Below, in pieces: positions 40,837 to 50,306 of a stretch of 64,000 nt of DNA. Source of the stretch: Luteibacter pinisoli (GTDB lineage Bacteria; Pseudomonadota; Gammaproteobacteria; Xanthomonadales; Rhodanobacteraceae); NCBI RefSeq assembly GCF_006385595.1, contig NZ_CP041046.1, positions 1,240,001 to 1,304,000 of the forward strand. Direction: 5' to 3'. Below the pieces are notes generated by a model. That model was given only the letters and a program-made list of their open reading frames with translations, made no database searches and was not told the DNA's origin. A program made the translations under genes and the position numbers. Position 1 is the stretch's first letter; every line of letters starts with the position of its first letter.

Positions 40837-42351
40837 TTATTCAATGCCTCCCGCCGCGCCCTTGCCGCTGCCGCCACCGCCCACGAAGCTGTCGCTCATG
40901 CTTGGCGCCGGCATATCCATGAGCGACGAGGCCGCCGTGGCCCGCTCGATGCGGATGTTGCCGAGCACGCTCATGGCCTGGAAGAAGCGCCACGGGTCGC
41001 CGCTGCCGGTGCCCAGCGCGATGTGGGTGGCGTCGAAGCGGCGCTGGGCCGAATCGAAGCTCACCCAGCGGTTGCCGAGCCATGCCTGGGTCCAGGCGTG
41101 CGGCACGAACACGCGGGATGCGCCGCCAAAGCGGTCCACGTAGACGATGCCGGTGACCACCCGGGCCGGGATGCCCAGGGCCCGGGCCAGCGCGGTAAGC
41201 AGCACCGCGTGTTCGGTGCAATCGCCCTTGCGGCTGTGGATGGTTTCCAGCGCGGAGGCATAACCGACATCGAGGCCTTTTTCGTTGATGTAATCGGAGA
41301 GGAACGAGCGCAGGCGGCGCATGCGCTGCAGGTCGTTCGGGGCATCACCCACGACGCGCCTGGCCAGGGCGATGACCTCGGGCGATTCCGACTGCACCCA
41401 GGGATTGGGTGCCGTGTCGTCGGTGGTCGGGCCCGGTTCGCCGCTGCGCGGCACGGCCCAGCCGACGTCCACCTGGTAGAGGCCGTCGCCCATCACGTGC
41501 ACATGCTGTTCGTCGGTTTCGATGAAGGGGCTGGGGTGGTTGCCGTGGATGCTGATCATGTAACGCACCGGGGCGGCGCGCAGGCTGGGTGTCATCGGCC
41601 GCGGCGCATCCACCATGGCGGCGCGTAGCAGGTCGACATCCTGGTCGGGCGCATTGGCGCAGGCCGCATCGCACGCAGCCATTTCCATGCGGAACCCGAG
41701 CAGCGGCGCGATGCCGCGGCGGACATCGCCCTGGTCGTTCACCCACATATCGACGAACTGGGTGTTGTTCGATCCCGCCAGGGTCTGGCGGATGTGATGC
41801 AGCGTTTCGCGGCTCTGCGGCAGGTCCACGACCTCGTCGCCAACCACCAGTACATCCACGGTGGCGACCTGCTGCTTCACCGGGTCGAAGTTGCGCGTCT
41901 GGTAGGTGGTGCCCGGGCGGAAGCCCATGCGCACCATGTTCAGCCGCTGGCCTTCGACGAGGGCGGCGCCGGTGGGCCAGATCAGCAGGTTCACCCGCGA
42001 CTGGCCCCCCACCGTATTGGCCACCTGGAAGGCGCCGTCGTCGCGCACCTGGCCTTCTACCAGGTTCTCCTGCGAGGACATGGACGACTTCGCATAGAAG
42101 CCCAGCGGCTGGCCGTGGGTGGACTCCACCGAACGCAGCTCCGTGCGCAGGGCGAGCGGGGTCTTGATCCGCGTGAGTCGGAAGTCCAGCACCTGGGCGG
42201 TGGTGACCTGCTTGTCGGTGGCCTCGCGGTCGATCTTGAGCTTGCCGACCTTGCGACCGTCGAGCATCACGGTCATCCATGTTTCCGTCGCCAGCGCGTA
42301 CGCCGGGGCCAGGCACAACAGTACGGCGAGAACTGCGCGTGAGCGTCTCAT
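40837..42351 (-). CDS. Exported transglutaminase-like (DUF3857/Tgc) protein
   Basis: 504 residues from the ATG at 42351 with a signal peptide (RRSRAVLAVLLCLAPAYALA). The N-terminal 300 residues are beta-rich. The transglutaminase core has Cys near 377 (RKGDCTEHAVLLTALARALGIPARVVTGIVYVD), His near 418 (VPHAWTQAWL) and Asp near 432 (WVSFDSAQRRFD): the intact papain-like triad. Such proteins may act as periplasmic peptidases or cross-linkers; substrate unknown. A Gly/Ser-rich tail (GGGGSGKGAAGG) ends it. It is single, divergent from purT. Confidence 0.85.
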   Translation of the reverse strand: MRRSRAVLAVLLCLAPAYALATETWMTVMLDGRKVGKLKIDREATDKQVTTAQVLDFRLTRIKTPLALRTELRSVESTHGQPLGFYAKSSMSSQENLVEGQVRDDGAFQVANTVGGQSRVNLLIWPTGAALVEGQRLNMVRMGFRPGTTYQTRNFDPVKQQVATVDVLVVGDEVVDLPQSRETLHHIRQTLAGSNNTQFVDMWVNDQGDVRRGIAPLLGFRMEMAACDAACANAPDQDVDLLRAAMVDAPRPMTPSLRAAPVRYMISIHGNHPSPFIETDEQHVHVMGDGLYQVDVGWAVPRSGEPGPTTDDTAPNPWVQSESPEVIALARRVVGDAPNDLQRMRRLRSFLSDYINEKGLDVGYASALETIHSRKGDCTEHAVLLTALARALGIPARVVTGIVYVDRFGGASRVFVPHAWTQAWLGNRWVSFDSAQRRFDATHIALGTGSGDPWRFFQAMSVLGNIRIERATAASSLMDMPAPSMSDSFVGGGGSGKGAAGGIE

Positions 42352-42474
42352 GGGCGTACTTCCGGATTGTCGGGGACGTCTGCATAACACCACGTTCATC
42401 GGCCGAGTCAAGTCCCCCATTCGTTGGGGGTCCCGCCCGGTAGAATAGGGGTTTCCCGCCTGGACCCCGCGCCC

Positions 42475-43656
42475 ATGAAAACCTTTGGCACCCCCCACTC
42501 ACACACCGCCCTGAAAGTGCTCCTGCTGGGCTCCGGTGAGCTGGGCAAGGAAGTGGCGATCGAGCTGCAGCGCTTCGCCGTCGAGGTGATCGCGGTGGAC
42601 CGCTACGCCAATGCGCCGGCCATGCAGGTGGCGCACCGCAGCCATGTCATCGACATGCTCGATGGCGACGCGCTGCGCGCCGTGATCGAAGAAGAAAAGC
42701 CGCACCTGGTCGTGCCGGAAATCGAGGCCATCCACACGCCCACGCTGATCGCGATGGAGAAGGAAGGCCTGAAGGTGATCCCCACCGCGAAGGCGGCGTG
42801 GCTCACGATGGATCGCGAAGGCATCCGCCGGCTCGCGGCGGAAGAACTCGGCCTGCCGACCTCGCCGTACCGTTTCTGCGATACGCGCGAAGCCTTTGAC
42901 GAGGCTATCGCCGCGCTGGGCACGCCCTGCGTCGTCAAGCCGGTGATGAGCTCGTCGGGCAAGGGCCAGAGCGTGGTGCGCACGCCCGCCGATGCGGGCG
43001 ACGCGTGGGACTACGCACAGTCCGGTGGTCGCGCCGGCAAGGGCCGGGTCATCGTCGAAGGCTTCATCGATTTCGACTACGAGATCACCCTGCTGACGGT
43101 GCGCCATCGCGACGGCGTGTCGTTCTGCGCGCCCATCGGCCATCGCCAGGAAGATGGCGATTACCGTGAATCGTGGCAGCCGCAGCCGATGAGCGACGCC
43201 GCGCGTGCCGCCGCCGAGCAGCAGGCCGATGCGATCACCCAGGCGCTGGGTGGCTGGGGCGTCTTCGGCGTGGAGTTCTTCGTTCGCGGTGACGAGGTAA
43301 TCTTCTCCGAGGTGAGCCCGCGCCCGCACGACACCGGCCTGGTCACGCTGATCTCGCAGGACCTGTCCGAATTTGCCTTGCACGCCCGCGCCATCCTCGG
43401 CCTGCCGGTGCCGGAGATCCATCAGTTCGCCCCGGCCGCCTCATGCGCGGTGCTGGTGGAGGGGGAGGGCCATGCGCCCACGTACCACGGCATCGCCGAC
43501 GCGCTGGCCGAGACGGGCACCATGCTTCGCATCTTCGGCAAGCCGGAAGTGCGCGGTCGCCGGCGCATGGCGGTGACGCTGGCCCGGGCCGCTACCGTCG
43601 GGGAAGCGCTGGAAAAGGCCAAGCGGGCGGCCAGCCGGATCCGCGTGGAGCTCTAG
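42475..43656 (+). CDS. purT: Formate-dependent phosphoribosylglycinamide formyltransferase (PurT)
   Basis: Makes formyl-GAR from GAR, formate and ATP, the folate-free alternative to PurN in purine synthesis. 393 residues from the ATG at 42475 (E. coli 392). ATP-grasp family: KVLLLGSGELGKEVAIELQR, TPCVVKPVMSSSGKGQSVVR (ATP-binding loop), VFGVEFFVRGDEVIFSEVSPRPHDTG (Mg ligands). Near the end, KPEVRGRRRMAVTLA is typical. TAGAAT at 42441-42446 may be its -10 box; a CCCCCA/TGGGGG inverted repeat (42414-42430) lies just above. Confidence 0.96.
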   Translation: MKTFGTPHSHTALKVLLLGSGELGKEVAIELQRFAVEVIAVDRYANAPAMQVAHRSHVIDMLDGDALRAVIEEEKPHLVVPEIEAIHTPTLIAMEKEGLKVIPTAKAAWLTMDREGIRRLAAEELGLPTSPYRFCDTREAFDEAIAALGTPCVVKPVMSSSGKGQSVVRTPADAGDAWDYAQSGGRAGKGRVIVEGFIDFDYEITLLTVRHRDGVSFCAPIGHRQEDGDYRESWQPQPMSDAARAAAEQQADAITQALGGWGVFGVEFFVRGDEVIFSEVSPRPHDTGLVTLISQDLSEFALHARAILGLPVPEIHQFAPAASCAVLVEGEGHAPTYHGIADALAETGTMLRIFGKPEVRGRRRMAVTLARAATVGEALEKAKRAASRIRVEL

Positions 43657-43713
43657 CCCTACAACGTCCGTTCACGCCCGAATGTTAAGCTGCCCAGCTC
43701 CTAGGGACGATGC

Positions 43714-45435
43714 ATGGCCATGAGCGGACGCCGAGACCCCCACGAACGCACCGAGCCCACGCTGGGTCGCCTCGACGACCTGGACAAGCCCGCGCCGCCG
43801 GTTGACGACGGCTTGCCCCACATCGTGGTGGACGAGCCGCGTCGTGGCCGTGGCGGGGCCGTGCCTCCGCCGCGCTCGCGCCGGCCGCAGCCGCCACGCA
43901 AGCGCGGCTGGCTCATCCCGCTGCTGGTGTTGCTGCTGATCGGCGTGGCGACCGCGCTGTACCTGCAGCAGGACCGCCTGCGTAACCTGGTGCCCAGCAC
44001 CGAGCTCAACGACACCCTGTCCCAGGCCAACGCCGCGTTGGACGCGGGCAGGCTCGACGGCAGCAACGGCGACAGCGCGCGCGAGCTTTTTGAGAAGGCC
44101 CGCGACCAGCAGCCTGACAGCGACCAGGCCCGTGATGGCCTGCGCCGCGTCGGCCAGGCTGAAATCAGCCGTGCCGATGCCGCGCTGGGTGCGGGCCACC
44201 TGGACGAAGCCGAGGCGGCGCTCAACGTCGCCCGTGAACTGCTCGGTGGCGGCAACGACGTGGAGCAGTTGTCGCAGCGCCTCTCGCAGGCGCGCAATCC
44301 GCAGAAGCAGACCGAATCCCTGGTTGACCAGGCCCAGCAGGCACTGGCCGCCGGCAAGCTCGATGGCGACGATGGTGCCGGCCCGCTGTATCGCCGCGTG
44401 CTCGATGCCGACAAGAACAACGCCGTGGCCGCGCGCGGGCTCGACAAAGTGGGTGACGGCCTGGCCGCGCAGGCACGCCAGGCCATCGCCGACAACGACC
44501 GCGCGAAGGCCAACGCCATCGTCGACCGCATCGCCATCCTCGTGCCCGGCTACGGCGACCTGCCGTCGCTGCGCGCCGCGCTGGCAGAAACCCGCAAGCA
44601 GGATGACCAGGCGGTATCCGCCCTGATCCAGCAGGGTAACGACGCCATGCGCGCCGGCCGCTTCACGGGTGATGGCGACGACAACGCGCTGGCCCGTTTC
44701 CGCGCGGCACTCGCCGCCGACCCGGACAACGCCGACGCGAAGGCCGGCCTCGGCCAGGTGGCGCAGGCGCTGATCGTGCAGGCCAACGCCGCGATCGACA
44801 GCGAAGACGACGACCAGGCCACGCGGCTGCTCGACCAGGCCGCGAAGCTGGCGCCGAAGTCGGCCGAACTGGCTGCCGCCCGCGCGCGCATCGGCGGTGC
44901 GGGCAAGCCGGCATCGCCGTCGGCCGCCGGTGCCGGCAAGCTGCCCGTGGCCGGCGACGACGCTACCGCCCAGGCCTCGCTGGAAGTGAGCCCCGAGCAG
45001 AAGGCGCGGGTCACCGCCCTCGTGCGCCGTGCGCAACAGGCGGCGGCACGTGGCGACATCATGGATCCGCCCGGCGACAGCGCCTACGACCTCTATCGCA
45101 ATGCACTGTCGATTGATGGCAACGATGCGAGTGCCCGCGCAGGCCTCCAGGCGCTGCCGTCGCAGGTCGAGACCCAGATGCAGCAGGCCGTGGCCAACGG
45201 CAACGTCAAGCGGGCCGAAGATCTCTACGCCACCCTCTCGGACCTGGCGCCGGGCGATGCGTCGCAGGGCGACCTGCGCCACAAGCTGGGTAGCGCGTGG
45301 ATCGACAACGCCGTGCAGCGTGCCGCGCAGGGCGATCGCCAGGGCGCCTTCCAGGCGCTGGATCGCGCACGTCGCTATGCGCCGGACGATCCGCGCCTGC
45401 AAAGCACCTACGAACGCATTGCCACGGGCCGCTGA
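43714..45435 (+). CDS. Single-pass membrane protein with TPR-like repeats
   Basis: 573 residues. The N-terminus is Pro/Arg-rich and cytoplasmic (RRPQPPRKR), then one membrane helix near 66-82 (WLIPLLVLLLIGVATALYL). The rest is a series of helical hairpins of about 65-70 residues, each starting AxxALxxGxLDG/xGxxA and ending with a ..GLxxVGxALAxQA-type helix; at least six are seen. These are TPR-like solenoids in the periplasm. I do not know the exact family; a role in envelope assembly or peptidoglycan is possible given PBP1b 0.9 kb downstream. It precedes the SDR gene by 6 bp. Confidence 0.8.
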   Translation: MAMSGRRDPHERTEPTLGRLDDLDKPAPPVDDGLPHIVVDEPRRGRGGAVPPPRSRRPQPPRKRGWLIPLLVLLLIGVATALYLQQDRLRNLVPSTELNDTLSQANAALDAGRLDGSNGDSARELFEKARDQQPDSDQARDGLRRVGQAEISRADAALGAGHLDEAEAALNVARELLGGGNDVEQLSQRLSQARNPQKQTESLVDQAQQALAAGKLDGDDGAGPLYRRVLDADKNNAVAARGLDKVGDGLAAQARQAIADNDRAKANAIVDRIAILVPGYGDLPSLRAALAETRKQDDQAVSALIQQGNDAMRAGRFTGDGDDNALARFRAALAADPDNADAKAGLGQVAQALIVQANAAIDSEDDDQATRLLDQAAKLAPKSAELAAARARIGGAGKPASPSAAGAGKLPVAGDDATAQASLEVSPEQKARVTALVRRAQQAAARGDIMDPPGDSAYDLYRNALSIDGNDASARAGLQALPSQVETQMQQAVANGNVKRAEDLYATLSDLAPGDASQGDLRHKLGSAWIDNAVQRAAQGDRQGAFQALDRARRYAPDDPRLQSTYERIATGR

Positions 45436-45441
45436 GAACGC

Positions 45442-46275
45442 ATGACGGTATTGGTGATTGGCGCGTCCAGCCAGGTCGGGCGCTTCCTGCTTCCCCGCCT
45501 CGATGCCCTGGAATGCGACTGGATTGGCCTTAGCCGGCAAGCTCCGGCGGACGATCCCCGCTGGCTTCGGGGGCACCTGCCTGACGCCATGCCGACGCTG
45601 CCGCCGGTCACCGCGATCCTGTCCTCGGGCCCGCTCGACGGCCTGGCGTACTGGCTGACCGGCACCCGCCTCGAAGGCACGCCGCACATCATCGCTACCT
45701 CATCGATGAGTGCCGAAACCAAGCGCGATTCCGACGTGCCGACCGAGCGCGAGCTGTCGCTGCGCCTGCGCGATGCCGAAACCAAGCTCATCGCCACCTG
45801 TGCATCGCGCGGGATGCCGTGGACCCTGTTCCGTCCCACGCTGGTCTACGGGGCCGGCATGGACAAGAGCATCAGCCCGATCGTCCACGCCGCCCAGCGC
45901 CGTCGCGTGTTCCCGCTTCCCGCGGCGCGGGGCCAGCGGCAGCCGGTGCATGCCGACGACATCGCCGCGGCCTTCGTGGCCGCCCTGGTCACGGCCCGCG
46001 CCCGTGGCAAAACGTTCCCCATCGGCGGTGGCGAACGTCTTTCCGCGGCCGAGATGTTCCGTCGCGCCCGGCGTAGCGCGGGTGTCTTCACCCTTCCGGT
46101 GCCGCTCCCGCGGGCGGCGCTGGCGCTGGCGGGGCTTGCCTATCCGGGCCTGATCGGGCCCCTGCGGCGGCTTGATAGCGACCTGATCGCCGACAATAGC
46201 GAGCTGGAGGCGATTCTCGGGATCCATCCGCGGCCGTTCCGGCCGGACCCCGCCACCTGGGCGGTCCGGGTCTAG
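45442..46275 (+). CDS. NAD(P)-dependent epimerase/dehydratase-like protein (extended SDR)
   Basis: 277 residues. TVLVIGASSQVGRFLLPRLDAL is the Rossmann nucleotide-binding motif (GASSQVG, GxxxxxG). SS appears in IIATSSMSAETK, but the SDR Tyr-x3-Lys pair is not obvious, so it may bind NAD(P) without classical catalysis. The C-terminal portion includes PVHADDIAAAFVAAL and FPIGGGERLSAAEMFRR, as in UDP-sugar epimerase-like proteins. Follows the TPR gene directly (6 bp) and may be translated with it. Confidence 0.82.
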   Translation: MTVLVIGASSQVGRFLLPRLDALECDWIGLSRQAPADDPRWLRGHLPDAMPTLPPVTAILSSGPLDGLAYWLTGTRLEGTPHIIATSSMSAETKRDSDVPTERELSLRLRDAETKLIATCASRGMPWTLFRPTLVYGAGMDKSISPIVHAAQRRRVFPLPAARGQRQPVHADDIAAAFVAALVTARARGKTFPIGGGERLSAAEMFRRARRSAGVFTLPVPLPRAALALAGLAYPGLIGPLRRLDSDLIADNSELEAILGIHPRPFRPDPATWAVRV

Positions 46276-46363
46276 CCCTTCGCCCGCCACCTCCCGTTCA
46301 GATGTCCGCCGGGCACATGCCCCTATCATCCGGGAACACCTCTTTCCCCAGGATCTCCCCGCG

Positions 46364-48703
46364 TTGGCTTTCCTGCACCGTCTCGGTTCCCTCCTGCGCG
46401 CCAGCTGGCCCTGGCTTCGCATTCCCTTCTGGCTTGTCATGGGCCTGCTCTTCGGCTTCCTGCTGCCGTACACGTTGATCCTCAACGCCCGGTTGCAGGA
46501 GCGCTTCAGTGACCTGGTGTTCGCGGTGCCGACGCGCGTCTACGCGCGCCCGCTGCTGATCGAGCCGGGCCGGGCGATGTCGCCGGCCGCGCTGGAGCTG
46601 GAGCTGACCTTCGCCGGCTATACGCCGGATGGCGCGGGCAAGGTCCAGGGCAGCTACTCGAAGAATGGTTCGCGCTTCATCATCAACTCGCGCGGCTATG
46701 CGGGCCCGGACGGCGGCGAGCTCGCGCATCGCCTGCGCGTCGGCCTGTCCGACGGGCAGGTGGCCTCGGTGGTCGACGATGCCAGCGGCAAGCCGATCAA
46801 GGCGATCCACCTGGATCCCGCGCGTATTGCCACGCTCTACGGCGCAGACCAGGAAGAGCGCCGGATCGTGCGCCTGGAGAACGTGCCGCCGCTGCTGGTG
46901 CAGGGCCTGCAGGCCGTCGAAGACCGCGACTTCAACCACCACATCGGCCTGGATTTCACCGCCATCGCGCGCGCCATGTTCGCCAACCTGCGCGCGGGCC
47001 ACACGGTGCAGGGTGGTTCCACGCTTACCCAGCAGCTCGTGCGCAACCTGTTCCTCGATCGCAGCCAGAACTACCTGCGCAAGGTGAACGAGGCCATCCT
47101 CTCGCTGCTGATGGAAGCGCATTACCCGAAGCACCGGATCCTCGAGGCGTATGTCAACGAGGTGTTCCTCGGCCAGCAGGGCAACCAGGCCGTGCACGGC
47201 TTCGCCGCCGGCGCCGAGTTCTTCTTCGGCCGGCGCCTGGAAGAACTGCGTCCGCAGGAAATCGCCCTGCTGATCGGCCTGGTGAAGGGCCCGAGTTACT
47301 ACGACCCGCGCCGTTACCCGGACCGCGCGCTGTCGCGACGCAACCTGGTGCTGCAGCAGTTCAACGACACCGGCCTGCTTGACGAGGCCGCGATGAAGGC
47401 CGCCCAGGCCACGCCGCTGGGCATCGCCACCAACGCGCAGCTGCCGCACAACCGCTTCCCGGCGTTCATGCAGCTGGTGCGCTCGCAGATCCTCGCCGAC
47501 TTCGACGAAGACGCCCTGCGCAACGGCAGCCTCAGCATTTTCACCACGCTGGACCCGGCCGCGCAGCTGTATACCGAGCAGGCGATCATCACCACCACCA
47601 AGGCATTGGGTAAGCGTGGCGCCGCCGCGCAGGCCGCCGCCGTGGTCACCGACACCACCGATGGCAGCGTCCTTGCCGTGGTCGGTTCGCGTGAGCCGGG
47701 CGAGCAGGGCTTCAACCGCGCGCTCGATGCGCGTCGTTCCATCGGCTCGCTGGTCAAGCCGTTCGTTTACCTGGTGGCGCTGTCGCAGCCGTCGAAGTGG
47801 TCGCTGGCCTCCACGCTGAGCGACACGCCGATCAGCATGCGCCAGCCGGATGGCACGATGTGGACGCCACAGAATGACGACCACGAGATCCACGGCGAGG
47901 TGCCGATGATGGATGCGCTGGTGCACTCGTGGAACCTTGCCACGGTGAACCTGGGCATGCAGGTGGGCTTGCCTCGCATCAAGGGCTTCCTTGAATCGTT
48001 TGGCCTGGAAGACGTGAACCCGAGCCCGTCGTTACTGCTGGGCGCGGTGGACCTCTCGCCGCTGCAGGTGGCGCAGATGTATGAGTACATCGCGGCGGAT
48101 GGCCACGCGTTGCCGCTGGTCGCCGTGCGCGGCGTGATGGACAACAAGGGCCAGGCGATCAAGCGCTATGACGTCAAGGCGGGCGAGGGTGAATACCAGC
48201 AGCCGACGCGGCTGATCCGCTACGCCATGCAGCAGGTGGTCACCAGCGGCACGGCGGCGGCCATCGGCAATTCCAGCCTGGGCTCGCTGCATGCCGCCGG
48301 CAAGACCGGTACCAGCGACAGCCAGCGCGACAGCTGGTTTGCCGGCTTCACCGGCGAACACCTGGCGGTGGTGTGGATGGGCCGCGACGACAACAAGCCC
48401 ACCGGCCTCTACGGCGCCACGGGCAGCATGCGCGTGTGGCAGGAGCTGTTCCGCAAGCTGCCCACCTCGCCGTTGTCCACGCAAGTGGGTGACGGGCTCG
48501 AAATGGCCTGGGTGAACCCGCAGAGCGGCAAGCGCACCGATCCCACCTGCGAGGGCGCCCGCCAGTTCCCATTTGTCAGCGGCTACGTGCCGGAACAGGA
48601 GCAGGGCTGTTTCTGGCAGCGATTCAAGGGTATGTTCGGCGGCGGTGACGATGGCCAGCAGCCGCCGGCCCCGTCGCCCGTTCCCAGTAATCCTACGGAT
48701 TGA
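46364..48703 (+). CDS. mrcB: Penicillin-binding protein 1B (bifunctional)
   Basis: 779 residues from a TTG start at 46364. A membrane helix lies near 18-40. The UB2H-like region is followed by the GT51 glycosyltransferase with VEDRDFNHHIGLDF (catalytic Glu near 187) and QGGSTLTQQLVRNLFL, and the transpeptidase with Ser462-x-x-Lys465 (SIGSLVKP), the SWN motif (HSWNLATVN) and KTGTS beginning at Lys647. Length matches the family (about 780-840). It polymerises and cross-links peptidoglycan. No in-frame ATG is a better start. A small lipoprotein gene begins 3 bp after its stop. Confidence 0.95.
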   Translation: MAFLHRLGSLLRASWPWLRIPFWLVMGLLFGFLLPYTLILNARLQERFSDLVFAVPTRVYARPLLIEPGRAMSPAALELELTFAGYTPDGAGKVQGSYSKNGSRFIINSRGYAGPDGGELAHRLRVGLSDGQVASVVDDASGKPIKAIHLDPARIATLYGADQEERRIVRLENVPPLLVQGLQAVEDRDFNHHIGLDFTAIARAMFANLRAGHTVQGGSTLTQQLVRNLFLDRSQNYLRKVNEAILSLLMEAHYPKHRILEAYVNEVFLGQQGNQAVHGFAAGAEFFFGRRLEELRPQEIALLIGLVKGPSYYDPRRYPDRALSRRNLVLQQFNDTGLLDEAAMKAAQATPLGIATNAQLPHNRFPAFMQLVRSQILADFDEDALRNGSLSIFTTLDPAAQLYTEQAIITTTKALGKRGAAAQAAAVVTDTTDGSVLAVVGSREPGEQGFNRALDARRSIGSLVKPFVYLVALSQPSKWSLASTLSDTPISMRQPDGTMWTPQNDDHEIHGEVPMMDALVHSWNLATVNLGMQVGLPRIKGFLESFGLEDVNPSPSLLLGAVDLSPLQVAQMYEYIAADGHALPLVAVRGVMDNKGQAIKRYDVKAGEGEYQQPTRLIRYAMQQVVTSGTAAAIGNSSLGSLHAAGKTGTSDSQRDSWFAGFTGEHLAVVWMGRDDNKPTGLYGATGSMRVWQELFRKLPTSPLSTQVGDGLEMAWVNPQSGKRTDPTCEGARQFPFVSGYVPEQEQGCFWQRFKGMFGGGDDGQQPPAPSPVPSNPTD

Positions 48704-48705
48704 CC

Positions 48706-49218
48706 ATGCACTACCTTCGTTATTGCGCCATGGCCGCCGCGGTGCTCGTCACCGCCTGCAGCCAGCCTGCCCCGCCGCAGGCCACCCGTCCCACCCCGCC
48801 GACGTACGACATCGTGGCGCAGATCCGCGCCGCGGGTGAGCGTGAGAAGTCGGCCATCGAAGTGGCGCCGCTGCGCGATCCGGGCGTCCAGGGCCTTGAA
48901 CACGCCGCGCAATCCGACGAGCGCGCCGGCAAGTACGACGACGCCGACGCCAAGCTCGTGCAGGCGCTGAAGCTGGCGCCCGAGGCACCGGAACTGATCC
49001 AGGATCGCGCGGAAATCGCCGTGCGCAAGCAGGACTACCCGGCGGCCGAGAAGCTGGCGAAGCAGTCCTTCGAGATGGGCCCGAAGTCGGGCAGCCTGTG
49101 CGCCCGCAACCAGCAGACGATTTACGAAATGCGCATGCAGGCAGGCGACCAGAACGGCGCCATGGCGGCCCGTACCGACCTGGGCAAGTGCCACATCGCC
49201 GGTCCGAACCGCTTCTGA
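48706..49218 (+). CDS. TPR-containing lipoprotein next to PBP1b
   Basis: 170 residues from the ATG at 48706. A lipoprotein signal (CAMAAAVLVTACSQPAPP) shows the lipidated Cys. The mature part has two to three TPR-like helical repeats (HAAQSDERAGKYDDADAKLVQALKLAPEAPELIQDRAEIAVRKQDYPAAEKLAKQSFEMGP). Being 2 bp after mrcB, it may serve the synthase as LpoB-like lipoproteins do in enterics, but it is not LpoB-like in sequence; that is inference. Confidence 0.8.
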   Translation: MHYLRYCAMAAAVLVTACSQPAPPQATRPTPPTYDIVAQIRAAGEREKSAIEVAPLRDPGVQGLEHAAQSDERAGKYDDADAKLVQALKLAPEAPELIQDRAEIAVRKQDYPAAEKLAKQSFEMGPKSGSLCARNQQTIYEMRMQAGDQNGAMAARTDLGKCHIAGPNRF

Positions 49219-49223
49219 GTGAT

Positions 49224-49244
49224 CGCGGGGGCTCAGCCCCCGCG
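49224..49244 (-). terminator. hairpin with the hemE stop codon as its loop
   Basis: CGCGGGGGC (49224-49232) and GCCCCCGCG (49236-49244) are perfect complements; the 3-base loop is exactly the hemE stop codon. It separates the convergent lipoprotein gene and hemE. No T-run. Confidence 0.45.
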
Positions 49245-50306
49245 GATCTTCCGGCCGTGGGCGTGGACGGTGTCCACGAGCACCTTCACGTTTTCCGGGT
49301 CCACTTCCGGCGTGATGCCGTGGCCGAGGTTGAAGACGTGGCCGGGGTGGTTGCCGAAGGCATCCAGCACCGCACGGGCTTCGCGGGCCACGACTTCGGG
49401 CGAGGCGCGCAGCACGGCCGGGTCGAGGTTGCCCTGCAGGGCCACGTCCTTGCCGACGCGCTGGCGGGCTTCGCCGATATCCAGCGTCCAGTCCACGCCC
49501 AGCGCATCGCAGCCGGTGTCGGCCAGCGCTTCCAGCTGGCCACCCGCGCCCTTGGAGAACAGGATCACGGGGATGCCGTCGCAGGCCGGGTCGGCCTTCA
49601 CCGCATCCACGACCTGGGCCATGTAATGCAGCGAGAACTCACGGAACGGGGCAGGGCCTAGCAGGCCACCCCAGGTGTCGAACACCATCAGCGCCTGGGC
49701 GCCCGCGCGCGCCTGCGCGATGAGGTACGCCGCGACGGACTGCGCCACGGTGTCGAGCAACTTGTGCGCGAGCGCCGGGTCGTTCCAGGCCATGGCCTTC
49801 ACCCGTGCGAAATCGCGCGAGCCTTCGCCTTCCACCATGTAGCAGGCCAGCGTCCATGGGCTGCCCGAGAAGCCGATCAGCGGCACGCGGCCGTCGAGTT
49901 CCTTGCGAATCAGGCGCACGGCGTCCATCACGTAGCGCAGCTCGCCGTCCATGTCGGGCACGGCAAGGGCGTGGATCGACGCGGCGTCACGCAGCGGACG
50001 GGCGAAACGCGGTCCCTCACCGGCCTCGAACGACAGGCCCAGGCCCATCGCGTCAGGGATGGTGAGGATGTCAGAGAAGAGGATGGCCGCGTCCAGCTCG
50101 AAGCGCGCCAGTGGCTGCAACGTCACTTCGCAGGCGTATTCGGGGTTCGTGGCCAGGCCCATGAAGCTGCCGGCACGGCCGCGGGTTTCGCGGTATTCCG
50201 GCAGGTAGCGGCCGGCCTGGCGCATCACCCAGATGGGCGTGGTGTCGGTGGCCTCGCGGCGCAGTGCGCGCAGGAAACGGTCGTTGCGGAGCACGTCAGC
50301 GGCCAT
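49233..50306 (-). CDS. hemE: Uroporphyrinogen decarboxylase
   Basis: Decarboxylates uroporphyrinogen III to coproporphyrinogen III in haem synthesis. 357 residues. Typical: NDRFLRALRREATDTTPIWVMRQAGRYLPEYRETR with the conserved Arg cluster, FSDILTIPDAMGL (catalytic Asp), FSGSPWTLACYMVEG, and late VDWTLDIGEARQRVGKDVALQGNLDP. The start overlaps the WGR gene by 11 bp. Confidence 0.97.
   Translation of the reverse strand: MAADVLRNDRFLRALRREATDTTPIWVMRQAGRYLPEYRETRGRAGSFMGLATNPEYACEVTLQPLARFELDAAILFSDILTIPDAMGLGLSFEAGEGPRFARPLRDAASIHALAVPDMDGELRYVMDAVRLIRKELDGRVPLIGFSGSPWTLACYMVEGEGSRDFARVKAMAWNDPALAHKLLDTVAQSVAAYLIAQARAGAQALMVFDTWGGLLGPAPFREFSLHYMAQVVDAVKADPACDGIPVILFSKGAGGQLEALADTGCDALGVDWTLDIGEARQRVGKDVALQGNLDPAVLRASPEVVAREARAVLDAFGNHPGHVFNLGHGITPEVDPENVKVLVDTVHAHGRKIRGG

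Noticed and set aside
42414..42430. CCCCCA-TTCGT-TGGGGG hairpin before purT as a terminator
   Set aside because: It lies in a divergent promoter region and no T-run follows on either strand; only 6 bp.
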